DNA of 33,908 nt from Chloroflexota bacterium (GTDB taxonomy: Bacteria > Chloroflexota > Anaerolineae > Anaerolineales > VGOW01), in assembly GCA_016213135.1 (NCBI GenBank), contig JACRBQ010000141.1, positions 1 to 33,908 of the forward strand, read 5' to 3'. The first letter of the stretch is position 1; each line of letters opens with the position of its first letter. Under the pieces are notes generated by a model, which had not been told where the DNA came from, searched no databases, and saw only the letters and a list, made by a program, of their open reading frames with translations. Of the stretch, positions 8,350 through 15,488 are shown one piece after another. The position numbers and the translations under genes were made by a program.

Positions 8350-9045
8350 CTATTCTTCGATATTGATCCGATATCCCACTCCCGGCTCGGTGAGCAGTAA
8401 TTTTGGCTGGCGCGGATCGTCCTCCAGCTTCTTTCTCAGTTGTCCCATATACACCCGCAAGTATTCCACGTTGCCAATCCATTCCGCGCCCCACACATGC
8501 GAGAGGATGCTCTGGTGCGTGAGCACGCGGCCGGCGTTGGCGGCCAGGTAAGCCAGCAACTTGAACTCGGTGGCGGTCAACTTCACCTCGGCATCGTCGC
8601 GGGTCACCACGTGCCGCGCCAGATCGATCACCACCTTGCCCGACTTCACCACCGTCTCTTTGGTTCCCTGCGCCTGCGCCCCGTGCCGCAGGGCCACGCG
8701 GATGCGCGCCAGCAATTCCTGTATGCCAAAGGGCTTGGTCAGATAGTCATCTGCGCCCTTGTCCAGCGCGGCCACTTTGTCCTGCTCGTTGTCGCGCACC
8801 GATAGAACGATGATGGGGGCGCGAGTCCACTCGCGGAGGCGCTCGCACACGTCGAAGCCGCTCATATCGGGCAGGCCCAGATCGAGAATGATCAGGTCCG
8901 GCGGATTGGCGGCGGCCAGGGTCAATCCTTCTTCGCCCCGGCTGGCGGTGGTGACTTTGAAGTGCTTCTCGGATAATATCGTGCGCAGAGCGCGCAGGAT
9001 TTGCGGCTCGTCGTCGATGATCAGGATGCTGGGTTCGGCGCTCAT
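8350..9045 (-). CDS. kdpE: KdpE-like OmpR-family response regulator
   Basis: The 231-aa regulator has a receiver domain (acidic pocket D11-D12, phospho-acceptor D55 in IILDLGLPD, K104 in YLTKPFG) and a winged-helix DNA-binding domain of OmpR/PhoB type (from about 140, with KLTATEFKLLAYLAANAGRV and VEYLRVYMGQLRKKLE). The VEYLRVYMGQLRKKLEDDP run is typical of KdpE. In the classical system KdpE activates kdpFABC when K+ is scarce or turgor falls. ATG 9045 overlaps the TGA of the kinase gene as ATGA; the longer frame to 9093 is not needed. No kdpFABC is visible, so the likely targets are the transport genes downstream or genes elsewhere. Confidence 0.88.
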   Translation of the reverse strand: MSAEPSILIIDDEPQILRALRTILSEKHFKVTTASRGEEGLTLAAANPPDLIILDLGLPDMSGFDVCERLREWTRAPIIVLSVRDNEQDKVAALDKGADDYLTKPFGIQELLARIRVALRHGAQAQGTKETVVKSGKVVIDLARHVVTRDDAEVKLTATEFKLLAYLAANAGRVLTHQSILSHVWGAEWIGNVEYLRVYMGQLRKKLEDDPRQPKLLLTEPGVGYRINIEE

Positions 9046-10511
9046 GGGGTTTCCGTGTCCAGCGGCACCGAGGAGGGCCGCTCGCCGTCCCACGTCAGGG
9101 GCAGGGCAAAATTGAAGGCAAAACCGTTGGGTAAATTAACGGCCCAGATGCGCCCCCCGTGGGCTTCCACAATCCCTTTGCAGATTGAAAGCCCCAGGCC
9201 GGTGCCGGTCACCCGGTCGGCGGCGGTCACCCGGTAGAACTTGTCGAAGATGCGCTCGAGGTCGAGCGCCGGCACGGGCGGCCCCTCGTTGCTCACCTGC
9301 ACCAGCAGGGTGTCGGCATCCTGCACATGGGCGGCCACGCGCACGGTGGTGTTCGGCGGCGCATACTTGAGGCAGTTGCTCAGCAGGTTGCTGAACACCT
9401 GGCTCATCTGCACCGGGTCGATGGGCAGCAACGGCAGGTCGTCCGAAACATCCACCTCCAACATATGCTGCTCGGAGGCGCGGCGCATGCGCTCCAAAGT
9501 GCTGCCCACAATCTCGGCCAGCGAGTTCCACTCGCGCTGAGGCCGCAGCGCCCCGGCCTCAATGCGCGACATGTCGAGCAAGTTGCCCACCAGCCGGTTG
9601 AGGTGATCAGTTTCTTCCTCCACCGCGGCCAGCAATTCCTCGCGGGCGTCTGCGGCCCAAGCCACCTCGCCGCTGCGCAAACTGGTGATGGCCGCTTTGA
9701 TGGTCGACAGCGGCGTGCGCAATTCATGCGATACCGACGAGAGCAGCGCCGATTTGAGGCGGTCGCTTTCCTCCAGCACTTTGGCCCGGGTTTCCGTTTG
9801 CGCCAGCGCGGCCCGTTCCACCGCCAGCGCCGTCTGGTTGGCAAAGGCGCGCAGCATTCGCTCCTCGGCAGGCATGGGCGGCCGCGGCGTGTGCCACACC
9901 CTGATCTCGCCCAGCAACCCTCGGGCCGTATTCAACGGGAAGACCCAATCCGGCTTATCGGAGAGAGGCTTGTTTCCGGCGACGGCTCGCATCGTCGTGG
10001 GGGCCGACCCGCTGGAGGCCTGTACCGACACTTCCACGGTGGCGTCGCGAAACGTGTCGCGGATGTGTCCGGCGGCCACGCGGGCAATGGCCTCTTCGTT
10101 GTGCAGGCCGGCCAGCGCCATGCTCAACTCGTATAGATGGGTGGCCTCGCGCTCGCGCGCTTGCGCCTCGGCCAGGCTGGATTGCGCCCGGCTGACCAGT
10201 TGACTGATGAACACCGCCACGGTAAAAAATACCAACAGCGCCAGCACGTCTTGAACGTGGTGGACGCCAAGAGTGAAATAAGGCTCGATGAAAAAATAGT
10301 TGAACGCGAGGAACGCCAGAAACGCCGCCGCGATGCCCGGCCCCAGCCCCCACACCGCCGAGGTCAGCACCACGGCGAGCAGGTATAGCAGCACCACGGT
10401 GGGCGGGTGTAGCCCGCCCCGCATCAAATGGAGCAGGGTGGTGACGGCCACAATGGCCAACACGGCCAGCAGGTATGAGGTGAAACGGGAGAGAGCCGGG
10501 CGACGACGCAT
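9042..10511 (-). CDS. KdpD-like sensor histidine kinase lacking the N-terminal KdpD domain
   Basis: The 489-aa kinase starts with four clustered membrane helices of DUF4118/KdpD type (about residues 10-105, including FLAFNYFFIEPYFTL). A GAF-like region (about 120-235), a HisKA dimerisation domain (SVSHELRTPLS, H262) and a HATPase_c domain (NLLSNCLKYAPPN, FDKFYR, GTGLGLSICKGIV) follow. Full-length KdpD has about 400 extra N-terminal residues carrying the Walker-type KdpD domain and a UspA domain; here the frame begins right at the membrane region. ATG 10511 is 21 bp after the aldo/keto reductase stop, and no upstream frame encodes the missing part. The protein should sense an envelope or K+ signal and phosphorylate the KdpE-like partner. 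Shortened KdpD proteins are known in other bacteria. Confidence 0.88.
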   Translation of the reverse strand: MRRRPALSRFTSYLLAVLAIVAVTTLLHLMRGGLHPPTVVLLYLLAVVLTSAVWGLGPGIAAAFLAFLAFNYFFIEPYFTLGVHHVQDVLALLVFFTVAVFISQLVSRAQSSLAEAQAREREATHLYELSMALAGLHNEEAIARVAAGHIRDTFRDATVEVSVQASSGSAPTTMRAVAGNKPLSDKPDWVFPLNTARGLLGEIRVWHTPRPPMPAEERMLRAFANQTALAVERAALAQTETRAKVLEESDRLKSALLSSVSHELRTPLSTIKAAITSLRSGEVAWAADAREELLAAVEEETDHLNRLVGNLLDMSRIEAGALRPQREWNSLAEIVGSTLERMRRASEQHMLEVDVSDDLPLLPIDPVQMSQVFSNLLSNCLKYAPPNTTVRVAAHVQDADTLLVQVSNEGPPVPALDLERIFDKFYRVTAADRVTGTGLGLSICKGIVEAHGGRIWAVNLPNGFAFNFALPLTWDGERPSSVPLDTETP

Positions 10512-10532
10512 GGCGCGGAGGCGAGGCGGCCC

Positions 10533-11390
10533 CTACACAAACAGCGGGCGCATGGCCCGCTCTTCAAACAGCGCGCGCATCGCTTCTTCGGTCGGCGCGG
10601 ACTCAAATCGGCCGGCGGCCTCCAGCACTTTGGGCAACACTCGAATATCACCCACGGTGTTGAGGAACGTCTGCGGGCGGCCCAGCACCCAGTGCACCGC
10701 CCGTTCAATATCCCCTTGCGCTTCCAGCGGCTCGTACCACGTGTCCGCCGTGTGCGGCCGGTTGTCCCACGGCGCGCGCGTAATGGCCTTGATGGTCTGC
10801 AGGGCCACGTTGCGTTCGCGGCACAGCGCCGCTAACGCTTCAAAGTCGGCGGCATACTGCGGATTCCGCATCATCGGGTAGTTGTAGGGCAGCAGCACTG
10901 AGTCAAAATCGAATCGTTCGAGGCTGCGTTTGTGCATGGCGGCGATGGAAACCCCGTGCCCGGTGACGCCGATGAACCGAACCAACCCCTGCTCGCGGGC
11001 CTCGATGGCCGCTTCCAACGCTCCCCCGGGGCCTAACGCCACGTCCCACTCCTGCGGGTCGGCCAGATTGTGCAATTGCAGCAAGTCGACAGCGCTCACC
11101 CTCAGCCGCTCCAGCGATCGGTGAAACTCATCGCGGGCTTTGGCGTACGTGCGCTCGCCCGTTTTCGTCGCCAAAAAGACCCCCTGGCGATTCCGTTCCA
11201 TCCACGGGCCTAGCCGCACTTCCGATTCGCCGTAGCTGGGCGCCGTGTCGATGTGGTTGATCCCAACTTCGAGAATCAAGTCCAGCGTTTGGTCAGCTAA
11301 CGCTTGAGCGACCTGCCAAAACGCGGCAGCGCCAAAAATGGCGCGGCTGCTCAAATGCCCGGTACGCCCGAATAGTTGCCGCGCAATCAT
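10533..11390 (-). CDS. Aldo/keto reductase
   Basis: This 285-aa TIM-barrel oxidoreductase is expected to reduce carbonyl substrates with NADPH. The catalytic tetrad is visible: Asp and Tyr in [12 protein letters not shown], Lys in LATKTGER and His in [12 protein letters not shown] 11390 is chosen because AGAGGAGG lies at good spacing upstream and the protein starts at the first barrel strand ([23 protein letters not shown]). The longer frame to 11555 runs into intergenic hairpin repeats. It lies 21 bp before the sensor kinase, so it is probably co-transcribed with kdpDE, although no biochemical link is obvious. The physiological substrate cannot be read from the sequence. Confidence 0.87.
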   Translation of the reverse strand: MIARQLFGRTGHLSSRAIFGAAAFWQVAQALADQTLDLILEVGINHIDTAPSYGESEVRLGPWMERNRQGVFLATKTGERTYAKARDEFHRSLERLRVSAVDLLQLHNLADPQEWDVALGPGGALEAAIEAREQGLVRFIGVTGHGVSIAAMHKRSLERFDFDSVLLPYNYPMMRNPQYAADFEALAALCRERNVALQTIKAITRAPWDNRPHTADTWYEPLEAQGDIERAVHWVLGRPQTFLNTVGDIRVLPKVLEAAGRFESAPTEEAMRALFEERAMRPLFV

Positions 11391-11443
11391 GACTTGCCTC
11401 CTCTGAAAACCAAATCCTGGCATCATCTCAATAAAATGGGGTG

Positions 11444-11509
11444 GGGCAGACCTGCCATGGGTGGCCTGTGCGCCATGTGTCTGCCCTGGGCGAACACGCA
11501 GGTTCGCCC
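11444..11509. repeat. Two adjacent inverted repeats (REP-like hairpins)
   Basis: GGGCAGAC (11444-11451) pairs with GTCTGCCC (11479-11486). The next element, GGGCGAAC (11488-11495), pairs with GTTCGCCC (11502-11509) around a 6-nt loop. These compact hairpins lie in the 355-bp divergent gap between the aldo/keto reductase and mraZ. They resemble dispersed palindromic repeats of GC-rich bacterial genomes; no T-run follows on either strand. Confidence 0.65.
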
Positions 11510-11629
11510 CCACAATTTTGAGAAGACACAAATCCTGCCCTTTTCTTCCCCCCATTTGGGCCGCTGGGCGGGAACAAAGCCCCCGGTGGGGGAGATTAGC
11601 ACTGCTAGCCTTAAATTATCACGCCGTGC

Positions 11630-11659
11630 TTGCGCCCAGGTGGGGAATTGTGATATAAA
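11630..11659 (+). promoter_or_regulatory. Probable promoter of the dcw cluster
   Basis: TTGCGC (11630-11635) and TATAAA (11654-11659) are separated by 18 bp, about 90 bp upstream of the mraZ start. The MraZ-type repeats begin 2 bp after the -10 element, so a repressor bound there would cover the transcription start. Confidence 0.6.
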
Positions 11660-11660
11660 C

Positions 11661-11700
11661 GTGGCGCATGGTGGGATAAAGTGGGTCAAAGTGGTGCGCC
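11661..11700 (+). promoter_or_regulatory. MraZ operator: four direct repeats with 10-bp period
   Basis: Four consecutive decamers begin with GTGG: GTGGCGCATG, GTGGGATAAA, GTGGGTCAAA and GTGGTGCGCC. The middle pair carries the TGGGN core, and the spacing of TGGG/TGGT cores is exactly one helical turn. This matches the known MraZ site, which consists of TGGGN repeats separated by 5 bp upstream of mraZ. The array sits between the promoter and mraZ, so autoregulation of the whole cluster is expected. Confidence 0.85.
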
Positions 11701-11718
11701 GGAGCAATTGCTCCGGCG
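11697..11718. repeat. 22-bp perfect palindrome in the mraZ leader
   Basis: The half-site CGCCGGAGCAA is followed immediately by its exact reverse complement. In RNA it would fold into a 9-bp stem with an AAUU loop about 30 nt upstream of the mraZ start. No T-run follows. It overlaps the last MraZ repeat by 4 bp. Confidence 0.75.
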
Positions 11719-11745
11719 TTGCTACTTAATTGAGAGTCAGAACAA

Positions 11746-12210
11746 ATGTTTTTAGGGGAATATCTCCACAGCTTCGACGACAAAAGTCGCCTGACCATTC
11801 CGGCCAAATTCCGGGATGAGTTGGCTGCCGGCTGCGTCGTGACTCGCGGTTTCGAGAAGCACCTCATTATATACACCTCTGACGCATTTAGTAAGCTGAC
11901 CAGGCAGGCGCAGACTCTCAGCCCCACCGACCCGGAGACGCGCATTCTGCACCGGCTGATCTTTTCTGGCGCAAGCGAAGCCCAACCCGACAAGAGCGGC
12001 CGCGTTCTCGTGCCGCCTTTCCTGCGCGTTTACGCCGACCTCGACACCGAAGCCTACGTGATTGGCGTAGGTGAGCGTATCGAAGTGTGGGGCAAAGCCG
12101 GTTGGGAAGATCAACTCAAGGTCTTGAACGACCCCGAGACGAACTCCCGCCGTTTTGCCGCGCTCAACCTGGCTACGGTTGACGATGAGCACCCGACGAA
12201 AAGCGGATGA
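11746..12210 (+). CDS. mraZ: MraZ transcriptional regulator of the dcw cluster
   Basis: The 154-aa protein has two AbrB-like swapped-hairpin half domains. The first carries DDKSRLTIPAKFRDEL (about residues 11-26) and the second DKSGRVLVPPFLR (about 82-94); both are the conserved DNA-binding DxxxR signature of MraZ. MraZ forms a ring that binds tandem TGGG-type repeats upstream of its own gene and represses the cluster. Such repeats lie 46-85 bp upstream here. ATG 11746 begins the canonical MFLGEYLHSFD and has a modest GAGAG ribosome site. The gene heads the cluster, as in most bacteria, and its 3' end overlaps rsmH. Confidence 0.97.
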   Translation: MFLGEYLHSFDDKSRLTIPAKFRDELAAGCVVTRGFEKHLIIYTSDAFSKLTRQAQTLSPTDPETRILHRLIFSGASEAQPDKSGRVLVPPFLRVYADLDTEAYVIGVGERIEVWGKAGWEDQLKVLNDPETNSRRFAALNLATVDDEHPTKSG

Positions 12211-13174
12211 CGAGGGTTCGTTCGTCGCCCCGCCGTCGTCGTGGGTCAACCACATACCGGTTCTTTACCAGGAAATAATCAGCGGGCTGCAGCCGCGCTC
12301 CGGCGGCCGTTACATTGATGGCACGGTGGGGGCGGGGGGCCATGCCTTCGGCCTCCTGCAGGCGTCGTCGCCCGATGGCGAATTGCTGGGCCTCGATCGT
12401 GACCCGGCTGCCCTGGCCGCCGCCGCCGAACGCCTGCGGCCTTTTGGCCGCCGGGCGCGCCTCGAGCAGCAGAGTTACCTCGGCATGGCCGACGCGGCCC
12501 GCCGCTTGGGCTGGCAGGCGGTGGAGGGCATCGTGCTGGATCTGGGTTTGTCGTCGCTGCAATTGGAAGATGCGGCGCGAGGCTTTGCCTTCAAGCACGA
12601 CGGCCCGCTGGACATGCGCTATGACCGGAGTTCGCCGCTCACGGCTTCGGATTTGGTGAACGGGGCCTCGCCGGATGAATTGGCCGATGTGCTCTACCGT
12701 TTTGGCGAGGAGCCGGCGGGCCGCAGAATTGCCCGGGCCATTGTAGCCGCCCGGCCCATTGCCGGCACGCGGCAATTGGCCGAAGTGGTGGCCGCCGCTG
12801 TGAACCGGCGGCCCGGGCGTGGGGAAGTGCATCCCGCCACGCGCACTTTTCAAGCGTTGCGCATCGCCGTGAATGGCGAACTGGAGGCAGTGGCCGCAGT
12901 GCTGCCCGTGGCCGTGGGGTTGTTGGCCGCAGGCGGGCGGCTGGCGGTCATCAGTTTTCATTCGCTCGAAGATCGGGCGGTGAAATCGTATTTTCATCGC
13001 GAAGCCCGCGACTGTGTGTGCCCGCCGGAGCAACCGGTGTGCACCTGCGGCCATCGGGCCACTATAAAAGAAATGACTCGCAAGCCCATGGCGCCAACCT
13101 CGGGGGAAATGGCCCAAAATCCCCGAAGCCGCAGCGCCAAGTTGCGTATTATCGAAAAGCTTGTTCTGGCATAA
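12185..13174 (+). CDS. rsmH: 16S rRNA (cytosine-1402 N4)-methyltransferase RsmH
   Basis: The 329-aa protein (formerly MraW) methylates the N4 of C1402 in 16S rRNA using S-adenosylmethionine. Motifs in order are HIPVLYQEII, the SAM-binding YIDGTVGAGGHAFGLL, LGLDRDP, GIVLDLGLSSLQLED with GFAFKHDGPLDMRYD, HPATRTFQALRIAVNGEL and VISFHSLEDRAVKSYF. A Cys pair (CVCPPEQPVCTC) lies near the C-terminus. ATG 12185 overlaps the last 26 bp of mraZ; a TTG at 12155 would add ten residues that do not look conserved. No strong Shine-Dalgarno is present, so coupling to mraZ translation is likely. Confidence 0.95.
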   Translation: MSTRRKADDEGSFVAPPSSWVNHIPVLYQEIISGLQPRSGGRYIDGTVGAGGHAFGLLQASSPDGELLGLDRDPAALAAAAERLRPFGRRARLEQQSYLGMADAARRLGWQAVEGIVLDLGLSSLQLEDAARGFAFKHDGPLDMRYDRSSPLTASDLVNGASPDELADVLYRFGEEPAGRRIARAIVAARPIAGTRQLAEVVAAAVNRRPGRGEVHPATRTFQALRIAVNGELEAVAAVLPVAVGLLAAGGRLAVISFHSLEDRAVKSYFHREARDCVCPPEQPVCTCGHRATIKEMTRKPMAPTSGEMAQNPRSRSAKLRIIEKLVLA

Positions 13175-13209
13175 ACCTTGCATTTCCTGATATGTCAGGA
13201 TCGGCACTT

Positions 13210-13677
13210 ATGCAAAACGTCGCTCACACCCGCTATAAAGAGTTCAGCCGCGCTTTCCGGCAGGCGCCGTGGCGCGTGCAAACGCAGTGGATTGCCACGC
13301 TGGCGGCTGTAGCGGTGGCGATCATCGCGCTGGCGGGCATGTATTTGTCCGAAGCTTCGCGCGCCGCTACCGCCGGTCGCGACGTGCAATCGTTGCAGGC
13401 GGCTAAAGCCGATCTGCAATTGGCTATTGATCGGCAGCGCGTACAAATTGCCGACGCCAGATCGCTCACCCGGCTCGAAACCCGGGCCCGCGAATTGGGC
13501 TATGTGCCGGCCGAGATCGCGCAAGTGGAATACCTGCTGGTGCCCGGCTATCCTGGCATGCAGCTGGCCGCAAGCCCGACTGCCCCGGCCGCCTCGGACG
13601 CGGTGCCGGACTATAACGAATCGCTCGGCAGTTGGCTGGCGCAAACACTGTCGGCGCTGATGAGACCTGGGGGATAG
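13210..13677 (+). CDS. ftsL: FtsL/DivIC-like septum protein
   Basis: The product of about 155 aa has a short cytoplasmic N-terminus, one membrane helix (WIATLAAVAVAIIALAGMYL), then a coiled coil (SLQAAKADLQLAIDRQRVQIADARSL, ending ETRARELGY). It lies between rsmH and the division PBP gene, the classic ftsL position. FtsL bridges FtsQ/DivIB and FtsB/DivIC and helps activate septal PG synthesis. ATG 13210 is preferred because AGGA is at suitable spacing; ATG 13192, six codons earlier, has no ribosome site. The low-complexity Pro/Ala-rich tail is not informative. The FtsL name rests on position and topology, since this family has little sequence conservation. Confidence 0.75.
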   Translation: MQNVAHTRYKEFSRAFRQAPWRVQTQWIATLAAVAVAIIALAGMYLSEASRAATAGRDVQSLQAAKADLQLAIDRQRVQIADARSLTRLETRARELGYVPAEIAQVEYLLVPGYPGMQLAASPTAPAASDAVPDYNESLGSWLAQTLSALMRPGG

Positions 13678-13682
13678 AGGTT

Positions 13683-15413
13683 GTGTCTGAAACATTGCAG
13701 GGGCGATTGCGGCTGTTGCTGGTCATCTTCAGCGTGCTGACCGGATTGATCGTCATACGATTGATCAGCCTGCAGTTTGGCAGTTCCGTCTCCTTCTTTG
13801 AGGCTCAATATGAGCTGGCCTCCAGTTATCCCGTCAAGATCATCCCGCCTCGCGGGCGCATCTTCGACCGCAACGGCGAACTGTTGGCTACCAACGATGT
13901 GCAATATGCCCTGGGTCTGTCGCCGAATTTCGTGACCGACCCCGAGGGTATGGCTAAGGTGCTGGCTGCCATGCTCGACCGCCCGGTGGAGGAGCTGGCT
14001 GCCATCACCCGGCCCGCCCCCGCGGGCGTGGACGCCGCCAAATACGTTCCCATTCAGAAACCGGTGTCCGCCGAAATCGGCGAGAAGCTGCTGGCTATGC
14101 AACGCGACCCGAAAGGCCCCGATTTGAACGGCCTCATCATCGAACCATTTCAGACCCGCACGTATCCGGGCGGCACGCTGGCGGCCAACGTGCTGGGGTT
14201 TGTGAGTTACGACGGCAAAGGCTACTACGGCGTCGAGGAGTTCTACAACGAAATTCTTTCCGGCCATCCGGTAGTGGGCATCAAGCAAGTGGTGCCGTTC
14301 GACGTGGCCCTGAACCCCGCGCCGGATCAGGGCGCGGACCTTTATCTGACTATTGATCGCGACATCCAGTTCCTGGCCCAGGAGACCCTGGCAAATGCGC
14401 TTCAACTGTACGGCGGCGAGAGCGGCAGTATTACCATCATGGACCCCAAAACCGGGCGCATTCTGGCCATGGCCGTTAGCCCCACGTACGACCCGAACAA
14501 CTTCCTCACCGAGCCGGAGGCCAACCGCGCCAACCCGGCCGTGAGCGCCCAGTTCGAGCCGGGGTCAACCTTCAAGATCATCACCATGGCTTCCGCTCTG
14601 CAATCGGGCACGGTGCGGCCCGAAACCACCTACTTCGACACGGGGTACATCGAGGTCGGCGGCGTGGGCATCGCCAATTGGAACGGCGGCGCGTGGGGCA
14701 CGCAGGACATGACGGGCGTGTTGCAGCACTCGCTCAACGTGGGCACGGCCTGGGTGTCCACTCACATGGGGCCGCAGAAGTTTTACGATCATCTGACGGC
14801 CTTCGGCATGGGCCAGGCGACCAACATCGATCTGAGCGGCGAGGCGGCGGGCATGTTGAGCCGCCCCGGCGACTCGAACTGGTACGAATCGAATCTGGGC
14901 ACCAATGCCTTCGGGCAGGGCGTGGCGGTGACTCCCATTCAACTACTCGCCGCCGCGTCGGCAGTGGCCAACGGCGGGGCCATGATGCAACCGCACGTGC
15001 TGGAGCGCGTGTCCGACGGCGGCGTGGTGCACACCACCCGTCCCCAGGTGCTGGGCCGCCCCATCTCGGCAGACACCGCCAACACCCTCTCGGCCATGCT
15101 GGCCGTGAGCCTGGAACGCGAAGCCTCGAACGCGTTGCTGCCCGGCTACAGGTTGGCGGGCAAAACCGGCACCGCGCAAATTCCGATCCCCGGCGGATAC
15201 GATTATTACAAAACCATCGCCACCTTTATCGGCTGGGGGCCGGCGGACGATCCGAGGTTTATCGTGCTGATCAAGCTGGACAAGCCCACCGCCTCCATGT
15301 GGGGCTCTGAAACTGCCGCGCCCACCTTTGGCGAAATGGTGAAGCGGCTCGTGGTGTTGATGAAGATTCCGCCGGACAACGTCAGGCAGGCCCTGGCGGC
15401 CTCGGGACAGTGA
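13683..15413 (+). CDS. ftsI: Division transpeptidase (class B PBP, FtsI/PBP2-type)
   Basis: The 576-aa class B penicillin-binding protein has one N-terminal membrane helix (about residues 9-31), a pedestal/dimerisation domain opening with IIPPRGRIFDRNG and a transpeptidase domain. The active-site motifs are STFK (S295), SLN (350-352) and KTG (494-496). It cross-links septal peptidoglycan stem peptides and works with the SEDS glycosyltransferase FtsW, encoded further down. The start is GTG 13683, 5 bp after the ftsL stop, with GGGGGA upstream. No C-terminal PASTA repeats are present. The next gene would normally be murE but here is murF, separated by a repeat island. Confidence 0.95.
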   Translation: MSETLQGRLRLLLVIFSVLTGLIVIRLISLQFGSSVSFFEAQYELASSYPVKIIPPRGRIFDRNGELLATNDVQYALGLSPNFVTDPEGMAKVLAAMLDRPVEELAAITRPAPAGVDAAKYVPIQKPVSAEIGEKLLAMQRDPKGPDLNGLIIEPFQTRTYPGGTLAANVLGFVSYDGKGYYGVEEFYNEILSGHPVVGIKQVVPFDVALNPAPDQGADLYLTIDRDIQFLAQETLANALQLYGGESGSITIMDPKTGRILAMAVSPTYDPNNFLTEPEANRANPAVSAQFEPGSTFKIITMASALQSGTVRPETTYFDTGYIEVGGVGIANWNGGAWGTQDMTGVLQHSLNVGTAWVSTHMGPQKFYDHLTAFGMGQATNIDLSGEAAGMLSRPGDSNWYESNLGTNAFGQGVAVTPIQLLAAASAVANGGAMMQPHVLERVSDGGVVHTTRPQVLGRPISADTANTLSAMLAVSLEREASNALLPGYRLAGKTGTAQIPIPGGYDYYKTIATFIGWGPADDPRFIVLIKLDKPTASMWGSETAAPTFGEMVKRLVVLMKIPPDNVRQALAASGQ

Positions 15414-15423
15414 GGCTGAATGC

Positions 15424-15486
15424 CAAATACCCAATACCCAATACAAAATACATAATTGGATATTTGGTATTGGGTACTTTGTATTG
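15424..15486. repeat. Heptanucleotide repeat island between the PBP gene and murF
   Basis: Nine 7-bp units run without a break: CAAATAC, CCAATAC (twice), AAAATAC, ATAATTG, GATATTT, GGTATTG, GGTACTT, TGTATTG. The left units and the right units are near reverse complements, so TACCCAATAC (15435-15444) can pair with GTATTGGGTA (15467-15476), and AAATA with TATTT inside. The island is AT-rich against GC-rich flanks. It fills the gap up to ATG 15489 of murF and removes any normal ribosome site. Confidence 0.85.
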
Positions 15487-15488
15487 AT

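Noticed and set aside
9042-10511. Frameshifted full-length kdpD
   Set aside because: No KdpD-domain Walker motif or UspA sequence is found in any frame upstream; that region encodes an intact aldo/keto reductase, so the kinase is naturally short.
11388-11555. Longer start of the aldo/keto reductase at 11555
   Set aside because: The added 55 residues are encoded by hairpin repeats, whereas ATG 11390 has AGAGGAGG upstream and begins at the barrel.
11661-11700. Phased 10-bp repeats considered as a CRISPR or minisatellite
   Set aside because: The units are only 10 bp, have no spacers and match the MraZ operator by sequence and position.
12155-12184. Upstream TTG start for rsmH
   Set aside because: The ten added residues (MPRSTWLRLT) are not typical of the family; ATG 12185 is closer to the conserved N-terminus.
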